From Nitrososphaera sp035547955 (lineage in GTDB: Archaea; Thermoproteota; Nitrososphaeria; Nitrososphaerales; Nitrososphaeraceae): a stretch of DNA of 8,943 bases. Under the pieces are notes generated by a model. That model was not told the DNA's origin, ran no database searches, and was given only the letters and a program-made list of their open reading frames with translations. Shown piece by piece: positions 1-5,609 of this stretch. The first letter of the stretch is position 1. Every line of letters starts with the position of its first letter. The position numbers and the translations under genes are program-made. The stretch spans positions 1 to 8,943 of the forward strand of contig DASZTR010000087.1 in the NCBI GenBank assembly GCA_035547955.1, written 5' to 3'.

Positions 1-575
1 AATGCGGCAATTGCCGCGGCTGCGGCGACGTCAAGATAGATCGAATAGTGGTCGATGTTTTCCCAGTTGCTCCCAAGCTGAACCCCAGCGTAGGTGAGCA
101 CTGAGTTCCATATCAGCGAGCCAGCAAATGTGTAGGTGACGAATTTTTTAAAGTCCGTCCTGCCGAGGCCCGCAGGAAGCGAGACGTAGGTACGAATGGC
201 GGGGAGAAGCCTGCCCGCAAAAGAAGTCCTGTCACCGTACTTTTCAAACCACTGCTCCGTTAGCTCCAGGTGGTGCTTTTTCAAAAGAACGTACCGGCCA
301 TACTTGAGCACAAACGCCCTGCCGACCTTCAGCCCGAGGTAGTATGTCAGGACAGAGCCGGCCAGGTTCCCAAGGGAGCCGGCGAGCACGACCCCGACGA
401 TGCCGAGCTCGCCCTTGGCGACAAGAAATCCTGAAAACGTCATGATTATTTCGCTCGGTATCGGAATGAGAGCGCTTTCAAGGAGCATCAGGCCAAATAT
501 GCCGGCATAGCCTGCGCTACCAATGAACGAGGTTATCGCACCTACAATCGGCCCGAGGATCTCAAGGAGCACCAA
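1..575 (-). CDS. DedA/SNARE-associated family membrane protein (3' end outside window)
   Basis: Polytopic inner-membrane protein of the DedA (SNARE_assoc, COG0586) superfamily. Family members act in membrane homeostasis, and several are lipid flippases or scramblases. Visible family marks, in order: an N-terminal hydrophobic helix, then the acidic/proline motif ESALIPIPSE, a Gly-rich helix GSLGNLAGSVLTYYLGLKVGR, the basic signature FAGRLLPAIRTYVSLPAG, and a further hydrophobic helix ending in an Ala-rich run at the window edge. About 190 residues are present and the C terminus is cut off by the left edge. The frame is closed by a stop upstream (about 616-618) with no ATG before the conserved region, so the start must be non-ATG. 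TTG at 575 with a weak AAAGGT upstream is my choice; GTG at 572 is equally possible. It lies 76 bp downstream of argF on the same strand, with its own A/T-rich promoter-like element. Family call is firm; substrate is unknown. Confidence 0.88.
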   Translation of the reverse strand, partial: MVLLEILGPIVGAITSFIGSAGYAGIFGLMLLESALIPIPSEIIMTFSGFLVAKGELGIVGVVLAGSLGNLAGSVLTYYLGLKVGRAFVLKYGRYVLLKKHHLELTEQWFEKYGDRTSFAGRLLPAIRTYVSLPAGLGRTDFKKFVTYTFAGSLIWNSVLTYAGVQLGSNWENIDHYSIYLDVAAAAAIAA

Positions 576-610
576 GGCAAAATAGATACCTTTGCGACGA
601 GATTGTGCTG

Positions 611-622
611 ATAATTATTTAT
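611..622 (-). promoter_or_regulatory. TATA-box-like element for the dedA-family gene
   Basis: Read on the minus strand this is ATAAATAATTAT, about 36-47 nt upstream of the proposed TTG start. That fits an archaeal TATA box with a short leader. It lies in the 76-bp argF/dedA spacer, which otherwise shows no hairpin or T-run terminator, so read-through from argF is also possible. Position and composition are the only support. Confidence 0.4.
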
Positions 623-651
623 CTTTATCGAGCGCGGTACTGGAAGTATAA

Positions 652-1623
652 TTAGGCAGCCACCCTCATCAGCATGCACAGGACGGCCTTTTGCACGTGC
701 AGGCGGTTTTCCGCCTCGTCCCACACGACAGACTGCGGGCCGTCTATTACGTCGGCCGTCACCTCCTGGCCGCGCTTTGCCGGCAGGCAGTGCAGGAAGA
801 CCGCGTCCTTCTTTGCAAGGTGCATTATTGCGGCGTTTACCTGGTACTTTGGGAGGAACACGGCCTCGCGCGTCGCACTCTCGCCCTCCTTGCCTATCGA
901 GATGAACGTGTCGGTGACGACAACGTCGGCGTCCTTTGCCGCGACGGCAGGGTCGGCAGTTATCGTTATCTCGGCGCCGGTCATTTCGCTTTCCGCCCGG
1001 GCGGCTTTTATGACATCCTCAAGTGGCTCATAGCCTGCAGGGCAGGCGGCCGTCATACTGATGCCGGTCTTTGCAGCGCCCATCAGCAGGTCGTTGCAGA
1101 CGTTGTCGCCGTCGCCAAGCCACGCCATGCGCAGCCCCTTTAGCTTTTTCTTGTGCTCCTGTATCGTCAGGAGGTCAGCAAGTATCTGGCAGGGATGGAA
1201 GGCATCGGAAAGCCCGTTTATGACAGGTACCGAAGCAGAGGTGGCGAGCTTTTGCACGTCTGCATGATCATACACGCGTGCCATCAGACAGTCGACGTAA
1301 CGGGAGAGCGTCTTTGCAGTGTCTTCTATCGTCTCTCCCCTTGCAAGCTGTATGTCAGTCGAGCCAAGGTAAATCGCGCTCCCGCCAAGCTGGTTCATGC
1401 CCACCTCGAAGCTGACGCGCGTGCGCGTCGACGGTTTTTGGAATACCATACCAAGGGTTTTGCCTCGCAAGAGCGGTCGTGCGTTTCCGGCCCTTTGCTC
1501 CTTCTTTAGTTTTGCAGCCAGCCTCAGGATGGCCTGTATGTCTGCCGACGACAGGTCTTGCATGCCTAGCAGGTCGCGCTTTTTGCCAGTATTACTACTT
1601 GAGGAGGTCTTCAATGTCATCAT
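652..1623 (-). CDS. argF: Ornithine carbamoyltransferase
   Basis: Transfers the carbamoyl group of carbamoyl phosphate to ornithine to make citrulline in arginine biosynthesis (cytosolic, usually a trimer or higher oligomer). The 323 residues match the usual length. The N-terminal domain carries the carbamoyl-phosphate motif STRTR (65-69) and the HPCQ motif (143-146). The C-terminal ornithine-binding domain has DTFISIG (238-244) and FLHCLPAKRG (276-285); the Cys in HCLP separates it from aspartate carbamoyltransferase, which has HPLPR. The usual ornithine-loop motif DxxxSMG reads SIG here. ATG 1623 is chosen as the longest start; ATG 1620 is adjacent. A later Met (residue 21) would remove the conserved KRDLL segment, so it is unlikely. 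No good ribosome-binding site is seen. The gene begins inside the last codons of ftsY (29-nt overlap), implying co-transcription with pfdA-ftsY. Confidence 0.95.
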   Translation of the reverse strand: MMTLKTSSSSNTGKKRDLLGMQDLSSADIQAILRLAAKLKKEQRAGNARPLLRGKTLGMVFQKPSTRTRVSFEVGMNQLGGSAIYLGSTDIQLARGETIEDTAKTLSRYVDCLMARVYDHADVQKLATSASVPVINGLSDAFHPCQILADLLTIQEHKKKLKGLRMAWLGDGDNVCNDLLMGAAKTGISMTAACPAGYEPLEDVIKAARAESEMTGAEITITADPAVAAKDADVVVTDTFISIGKEGESATREAVFLPKYQVNAAIMHLAKKDAVFLHCLPAKRGQEVTADVIDGPQSVVWDEAENRLHVQKAVLCMLMRVAA

Positions 1624-3229
1624 CTGTCAGGTATACAACCTCGTCCCTCTTGCTGTCCTTATCATCTTTGCGCTTTTTCTTCTTCTCCTCTTTCTCCTTG
1701 CGCTTGCGCTCCTCCTCTTCACGCTTTCTCTGCTGCTCTTCGTCCTTCCTGCGCTGCTCTTCTTCCTTCTTGTGCCGGCGCTCGACATCCTCCTCGTCTT
1801 CTTCTTTTCGCTTGCGCGATTCTTCAGACCTGCGCCTATCTTCTTCTTCCTGTCTTTCGCGCCTGAGCGGGTCTTCTTCATCCTTATCATCCTTTTTGCC
1901 GCGGCCAAACAGCCCGCCAAAACGGCCTCCCCTCTTCTTCTCCACCTTCTGCTCTCCCATCAGCGGCTCTTGTAGAGGAGACGGCGATGGCGTAGGCGGA
2001 GGAGAAGGAGGAGGGCCCGGTTGTACGGGGGGAGTATCCGACGGAGAGAGGTCACGGTCGTCGCCACCGCTCTTTGGCTCCTTCCTTGCAGGTTCTTCTC
2101 CTGTTCGAGTGGGAAAAAGTGGCGATGCACCCGCTGCTGCAATGGCAGGCCGCGGCATTTCTTCTACTTCTTTTTCCCGTTTTACCTCCGACACTCCTTC
2201 TATTGCAAGCGGCGGTCTCGCAGCAGTAACAGGCTGCTGCTGCAGCGGCGTTTCTTGTGATGCCTGGGGCGACGAGGTCGTCTGCTCTGCCTTCATCAGA
2301 TCCTGCACACTCACGGCCGCGCTCCCAAACAGCGACGCGATGAACTTGTAAGGGTCAAAAGGTATCAGGTCGTCATACCCCTGCCCTACCCCCACATAGG
2401 CAATCGGCTTTGAAGTGATGTGCGAAATCGAAATTGCCGCTCCCCCCTTGGCGTCAGCGTCAATCTTTGTGAGGATGGCACCGTCAAAATTAGCATACTG
2501 GAAGAACTCGCGCGCTTGGTTTATCGTGTCGTTTCCCGCAAGCGAGTCTCCCACAAATAGCTTGAGGTCAGGCCTGACCACGCGGACTATCTTGGACATC
2601 TCGTCCATGAGGTTCTTGGACGTCTGCATCCTGCCAGCAGTGTCTATCAGGACGACGTCAATGTAATGCTTTTTGGCATAGTCGACGGCGTCGCGGCCGA
2701 CGGCCGACGGGTCTGCACCGTACCTCTGCGCAATCACCTTCAGAGACAGGCGCTCTGCATGCTGCGTCAGCTGCTCAATCGCGCCGGCCCTGTGCGTGTC
2801 GCCTGCCGCAACTACCACTGAAATGCCGCTCTTGCGCAGGAGGTTTCCCACCTTGGCCACAGTCGTGGTCTTGCCCGTGCCGTTTATTCCAAGGAACACG
2901 ATTACAAACGGGCCTTGCTTTGCCTCCTTTTTGGCCTGGATTTTTTCTACGATATCAAGCCTGCCTGCGCGGGCAAACATGCCGGCGACTATTTCCTGCA
3001 GCTTGTCCTCGATAACCCGACTTGCGTCCTGGCCTTTTTCCAGCTTTAGCCCAAGCAGGTCTTTTTTCAGCCCTACCGAGAGGTCGTCGACAACCTCCTG
3101 TGCCACGTCGCTTTCTAAGAGCTCTACTTGGAGGTCAAGAAGCGTAGAGTCGAGTATCTTTTCGTTTATCTCCTTCTGGCCGATACTCTTTGCAGCGCCG
3201 GATAAAGCCTTCTTGAGCTTGTCAAACAT
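1595..3229 (-). CDS. ftsY: Signal recognition particle receptor FtsY with long C-terminal charged tail
   Basis: SRP receptor GTPase that docks SRP54-ribosome complexes at the membrane. The helical N domain is residues 1 to about 100. The G domain is about 105-302, with P-loop GINGTGKTTT (114-123), DTHRAGA (144-150, usually DTFRAAA), DTAGR (196-200), TKID (254-257) and the closing GVGQGYDDLIPF (280-291). A canonical FtsY would end near residue 302. Here about 240 more residues follow in frame: a Gln/Ala/Pro linker, a proline-rich stretch (395-420), a basic Gly/Phe patch (431-447), then about 80 residues almost wholly Lys/Arg/Glu/Asp (448-528), ending in DDDIEDLLK. The acidic A domain normally precedes N in bacterial FtsY, so the charged module is at the opposite end here. 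The gene starts 30 nt after pfdA and overlaps argF by 29 nt. No transmembrane segment is visible, so membrane contact is presumably peripheral. Confidence 0.95.
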   Translation of the reverse strand: MFDKLKKALSGAAKSIGQKEINEKILDSTLLDLQVELLESDVAQEVVDDLSVGLKKDLLGLKLEKGQDASRVIEDKLQEIVAGMFARAGRLDIVEKIQAKKEAKQGPFVIVFLGINGTGKTTTVAKVGNLLRKSGISVVVAAGDTHRAGAIEQLTQHAERLSLKVIAQRYGADPSAVGRDAVDYAKKHYIDVVLIDTAGRMQTSKNLMDEMSKIVRVVRPDLKLFVGDSLAGNDTINQAREFFQYANFDGAILTKIDADAKGGAAISISHITSKPIAYVGVGQGYDDLIPFDPYKFIASLFGSAAVSVQDLMKAEQTTSSPQASQETPLQQQPVTAARPPLAIEGVSEVKREKEVEEMPRPAIAAAGASPLFPTRTGEEPARKEPKSGGDDRDLSPSDTPPVQPGPPPSPPPTPSPSPLQEPLMGEQKVEKKRGGRFGGLFGRGKKDDKDEEDPLRRERQEEEDRRRSEESRKRKEEDEEDVERRHKKEEEQRRKDEEQQRKREEEERKRKEKEEKKKKRKDDKDSKRDEVVYLTDDDIEDLLK

Positions 3230-3259
3230 CTCTATCGCACGTTATGTAATACTCTGCTG

Positions 3260-3802
3260 CTAGCCCTCGCGCGACTGGGCGGCACGGAGCACCATGTTTA
3301 CCTGTTGCTGTACCTGCTCCATCTGCGTGGCGAGCTGTTGGCGCTGGCCCTCTAGCTGCCTCATGGCGACCTCGTACTCTTTGATCCGCGCCTCGACGTA
3401 GTTGAGCGCATCGTCCCTGCCCTTTTCGATTGTGACGCCAGAGCCAAGGCTCACCAAGAGTTTCTTTGCAGCCGGGACGTTTGTCTTGACGTACACGCCT
3501 ATGCCCACTGGCATAAGGGCTTCACTATCTGCATCCGCGCTTATGCCCTGGATCGTGGCAGACGCGATGCGCGCCTCTTCAAGCATCCTGCCGACGGCGG
3601 CTTGGCGGTTTAGGACGTCATTCATGTACGCCTCCAGCACCCTGCCCTGCTGGACCATCTCGTTTAATTGCTGTTCCAGCGCGTGGGCCTGCTCGGGTGA
3701 AGAAGAAGGGTGCCCAGAGCCATGAGAGTGATCGTGAGAGTGATCATGGTCATGATGAGTATGATCGTGAGAGTGTTGCATGGACGAATCGTCGGTATGC
3801 AT
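3260..3802 (-). CDS. pfdA: Prefoldin alpha subunit with His-rich N-terminal tail
   Basis: Alpha subunit of the archaeal prefoldin (GimC) hexamer, an ATP-independent chaperone that holds unfolded proteins in coiled-coil tentacles and passes them to the thermosome. After the tail, a first coiled-coil helix (about 36-78) leads to the central beta-hairpin region (about 80-130, including MPVGIGVYVKTNVP and VSLGSGVTIEKG). A second Gln-rich coiled coil follows (about 132-176). The core is normal length. The first 35 residues are an addition: 11 of residues 10-31 are His, alternating with Asp/Ser. ATG 3802 is supported by GAGAGGTTGAT just upstream (close to the archaeal SD) and a TATA-like box about 30 nt further up. 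Met8 is a possible shorter start but would keep the His tract. pfdA beside ftsY is, from memory, a recurrent archaeal gene order. Confidence 0.93.
   Translation of the reverse strand: MHTDDSSMQHSHDHTHHDHDHSHDHSHGSGHPSSSPEQAHALEQQLNEMVQQGRVLEAYMNDVLNRQAAVGRMLEEARIASATIQGISADADSEALMPVGIGVYVKTNVPAAKKLLVSLGSGVTIEKGRDDALNYVEARIKEYEVAMRQLEGQRQQLATQMEQVQQQVNMVLRAAQSREG
3710..3775 (-). repeat. His/Asp-rich codon repeat tract within pfdA
   Basis: This stretch encodes residues 10-31 of the prefoldin subunit. It contains a 14-bp exact direct repeat, TGATCGTGAGAGTG, at 3729-3742 and 3762-3775. The copies are 33 bp (11 codons) apart, so the reading frame is kept. The pattern fits growth of the tail by slippage or local duplication. 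Confidence 0.75.
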
Positions 3803-3807
3803 ATCAA

Positions 3808-3838
3808 CCTCTCACTGACCTGGCACGATTTTTAAAGC
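3808..3838 (-). promoter_or_regulatory. Promoter region of pfdA-ftsY-argF
   Basis: On the minus strand CTTTAAAAAT (about 3828-3838), preceded by purines that could serve as a BRE, lies about 30 nt upstream of the pfdA ATG. Between them, GAGAGGTTGAT ends a few bases before the ATG and resembles the archaeal Shine-Dalgarno consensus GGAGGTGAT. No other strong A/T box precedes ftsY or argF, so this probably drives all three genes. Confidence 0.5.
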
Positions 3839-3987
3839 TTTAGATTGAGGGGCCTTAGAGGTAGCGGATGAGAAGTCACACACACAGAGAGTCGGAAAAA
3901 GCACAGAAAAAAACAAAAACATTTTGCAGGTCGTCAAAATAGGTACATATGATATATCTATGCACATATGTGGTTGTATTTCATCAT
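3839..3987. other. Spacer between the reductase-like gene and pfdA promoter
   Basis: No coding frame is supported here. It holds the T-run terminator described separately, and a 10-bp perfect palindrome CACATATGTG (3963-3972) with another CATATG at 3946-3951, 19 bp apart. These lie just downstream of the reductase-like stop. They may be incidental in an A/T-rich spacer. Confidence 0.4.
3907..3919 (-). terminator. T-run terminator after the reductase-like gene
   Basis: On the minus strand the sequence is TTTTTGTTTTTTT, about 70 nt past the stop at 3988. Archaeal termination often needs only a U-rich run. It sits between two same-strand genes and just upstream of the pfdA promoter, so it would insulate the pfdA unit from read-through. 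Confidence 0.55.
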
Positions 3988-5010
3988 TCAGACCTGCGAC
4001 ACCTTGAGCATGTCAGCCATCCTGACCGCCATGCCATACCGGTCCTCCTCGGCCTTCATGTGCCGGTAGATCTTTAGCATGTCGGCCGCGTGTCGGACCA
4101 TGTTGAACTTGCCCTGTATTTTTAGCTGCACGAACTTGAAGATAAGCGAGTACACCTCGAACTTTTTCATCACCGCGTCTCGGTACGCCTCTAGGTCGTG
4201 CATGTTCTGCACGAAAAGGTCGGCGCACCAAGTCGAAGGGATTATGCCTTCGCCTAGGAGGGCAAACACCGTCCCTATCGACTCGCCCACGCCCACGCAC
4301 TTGCGGCCGTCGGTAAAAGGCTCGCAGTTTGCAGGCGGGCTGATGCGCACCGGCCTGCCCACTTTTTTGATGGTTTCGCATTCGTGCTTTTTTAGAAACT
4401 CCTCTATGAGCGGGTTGTGCGCCTTGGCAAAGTCGCCGGCGCCAATGTGGGCATAGCCGTTCCCAAGCGGGAAGTACCAGAAATACCCTGTCATCGAGGG
4501 GAACGCCTTCAGGTAAAAGTCGTTAAAGGGTTCTTTGCCTGGCTCGTAGCGCACCTTGTACTGCACACAGGGTATCCAAAGCTCATTTTCAAGGCGCGGC
4601 AAGTAGTTGCGGTGAAAGCCGGTCGCGTCGATGATGATGTCAAAGTCAAGTTCCAGCTCTTCCTTTTTAGGCACCCTTCCGAACTTGATGTCTGTCCCCT
4701 TTACCATGTCTTGGATCAGCTTCAGCTTGTCATAGCTTACCATTCCCTTCAGCCTTAGGTCGACATAGTTAGAGTCGTTCAGGTCGACCCTCATATGCCT
4801 GCCCTGATGAAGGACGTAATCGTCAAAGGAGAGGCCGCAGTTTTTTACAAGGCCGGACATGACGTTTTCGCACGTCGCCCATGCGCATACGGCGTCATGC
4901 TGCTGCTCAGGCATGCGCTCAAAGCCTGTCACGTGCACGTCGTGCATATCAGAAAGCCTGTTCATGAGGTACGCGCCGGCCACGCCGATGCCTGCGACTG
5001 CGACTTTCAT
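3988..5010 (-). CDS. FAD-dependent oxidoreductase, geranylgeranyl reductase family
   Basis: Flavoprotein related to archaeal digeranylgeranylglycerophospholipid reductases (COG0644), which saturate isoprenoid chains of membrane lipids; some relatives act on quinone side chains. The N terminus is an FAD-binding Rossmann strand-loop-helix, VAVAGIGVAGAYL (3-15). A second dinucleotide motif, IIDATG, is at 126-131. The family's substrate-domain signature appears as GYFWYFPLGNGYAHIGAG (175-192). The second FAD segment GVGESIGTVFALLGEGI (240-256) aligns with the usual GDAA...GGGI motif but has Glu for Asp and lacks the usual Pro before the Gly run. A helical C terminus follows (about 265-340). At 340 residues it is shorter than typical 390-450-residue family members. 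ATG 5010 gives the Rossmann fold at its normal place. It is monocistronic: a terminator follows, and the upstream neighbour diverges. Family is firm; substrate is not determined. Confidence 0.8.
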   Translation of the reverse strand: MKVAVAGIGVAGAYLMNRLSDMHDVHVTGFERMPEQQHDAVCAWATCENVMSGLVKNCGLSFDDYVLHQGRHMRVDLNDSNYVDLRLKGMVSYDKLKLIQDMVKGTDIKFGRVPKKEELELDFDIIIDATGFHRNYLPRLENELWIPCVQYKVRYEPGKEPFNDFYLKAFPSMTGYFWYFPLGNGYAHIGAGDFAKAHNPLIEEFLKKHECETIKKVGRPVRISPPANCEPFTDGRKCVGVGESIGTVFALLGEGIIPSTWCADLFVQNMHDLEAYRDAVMKKFEVYSLIFKFVQLKIQGKFNMVRHAADMLKIYRHMKAEEDRYGMAVRMADMLKVSQV

Positions 5011-5052
5011 TTCTGTGTCTGTACTCTCTCTCGCACTTGATGCCTAGAGAAG

Positions 5053-5062
5053 CAATAAAAAC
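5053..5062 (-). promoter_or_regulatory. TATA-like element for the reductase-like gene
   Basis: On the minus strand TTTTTATTGC lies about 45 nt upstream of the ATG at 5010, a workable distance for an archaeal TATA box plus a short leader. It shares the 141-bp divergent intergenic region with the small membrane-protein gene, where ACATATATA (5079-5087) could serve the other direction. Support is positional only. Confidence 0.3.
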
Positions 5063-5151
5063 ATTGGCAAGCTCGGGTACATATATACGGACACGTACAC
5101 CAAATGGATTATCTAATGGTGCCGCAGTAACAGGGACATAGTACACGCACA

Positions 5152-5352
5152 ATGTCAAAGCCAAAAATCCAGATGCCCGGCGCCGCCCGCGCCGGCATAG
5201 CGCTGCTAGTAGTGGGCGGGCTGATAGTGGGTCTCGGGACGTACTATGACAAAGGCGGAGTCTCGCTGTATGGGCTAGGCATGGTCGTAGGAGGCTTTAT
5301 CCTGTACCTTGGCTCTTCAATACGAGCAAAGAGGAAGGGCCAGTTAAGGTAA
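5152..5352 (+). CDS. Small two-helix membrane protein of unknown function
   Basis: A 66-residue protein that I do not recognise. After a short basic N terminus (SKPKIQMPGAARAG) there are two hydrophobic segments, about residues 14-30 (IALLVVGGLIVGLGTYY) and 39-55 (LYGLGMVVGGFILYLGS). They are separated by a short loop DKGG, and the protein ends in a basic tail (RAKRKGQ). By the positive-inside rule this is a helical hairpin with both ends in the cytoplasm. Codon use and composition look coding: Gly-rich helices with GxxxG-like spacing (GGLIVGLG, GLGMVVGG) suited to helix packing. There is no clear ribosome-binding site. It diverges from the reductase-like gene and is followed by a terminator-like element. 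Function cannot be assigned from sequence. Confidence 0.7.
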   Translation: MSKPKIQMPGAARAGIALLVVGGLIVGLGTYYDKGGVSLYGLGMVVGGFILYLGSSIRAKRKGQLR

Positions 5353-5422
5353 GATGTACATACGCGTGCATTCCCATTGGAGAATAATAATAATAGCGGC
5401 ACGCCATCAAGCTAGCAAGGTT

Positions 5423-5441
5423 CTCTGCAGAGGGGTTTTTT
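5423..5441 (+). terminator. Terminator-like element after the small membrane protein
   Basis: A 10-bp perfect palindrome CTCTGCAGAG is followed by GGG and six T's, about 70 nt past the small gene's stop. The hairpin would be short (three G-C/A-T pairs plus G-T pairs around a four-base loop), so the T-run is the better part of the evidence. Confidence 0.45.
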
Positions 5442-5567
5442 GTTGCCGTGCCATGGCGACAAGGGATTGGAGCTGGACCGCGACAATAACGGTAAGATAC
5501 ACTGAAAAGATGATGAATCCTGTAATTTAACGAAATATAATAGGACAAGAAGCAGACAACCACATTC

Positions 5568-5578
5568 TTTTATTATTT
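5568..5578 (+). promoter_or_regulatory. Candidate TATA box for the histidine kinase gene
   Basis: TTTTATTATTT lies about 35-40 nt before the ATG at 5610, consistent with an archaeal TATA box and a 10-15-nt leader. TAAATATT (about 5600-5607) is too close to act as TATA for this start. No Shine-Dalgarno is seen before the ATG. Confidence 0.35.
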
Positions 5579-5609
5579 CCTCTTACCATATACACGGCGT
5601 AAATATTTC

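Larger units (their letters stand above)
5353..5609. other. Non-coding spacer upstream of the histidine kinase
   Basis: This is 257 bp with no convincing gene; one minus-strand open frame (5297-5563) has an erratic, Tyr/Cys/Pro-rich composition and no features. The spacer holds a terminator-like element at 5423-5441 and several A/T boxes (for example GAAATATAATA near 5532-5542 and TTTTATTATTT near 5568-5578). Confidence 0.5.

Noticed and set aside
691..1143. Plus-strand open frames opposite argF
   Set aside because: Antisense of a well-conserved ArgF; stop-free because of GC-rich codon bias, with no recognisable features.
1627..1920. Very basic minus-strand open frame inside ftsY
   Set aside because: Another frame of the same purine-rich region; the Lys/Arg richness follows from base composition, and the FtsY frame is clearly real.
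1479..2351. Long Ser/Arg-rich open frame on the plus strand opposite ftsY
   Set aside because: It is the antisense of the FtsY charged and proline-rich tail; poly-Ser comes from the CTTCTTC/TCCTC tract, and it has no domain pattern.
3926..3997. Inverted repeat GCAGGTC / GACCTGC spanning the reductase stop
   Set aside because: Only 7 bp with a loop of nearly 60 nt and one arm in coding sequence; expected by chance at this length.
5104..5130. Eight-codon upstream frame (MDYLMVPQ) before the small membrane-protein gene
   Set aside because: Too short to distinguish from chance; no ribosome-binding site and an unclear transcription start.
5297..5563. Possible minus-strand gene in the spacer before the kinase
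   Set aside because: It overlaps the small membrane-protein gene, and its Tyr/His/Cys/Pro-rich sequence shows no regular structure; no promoter or ribosome-binding signal.
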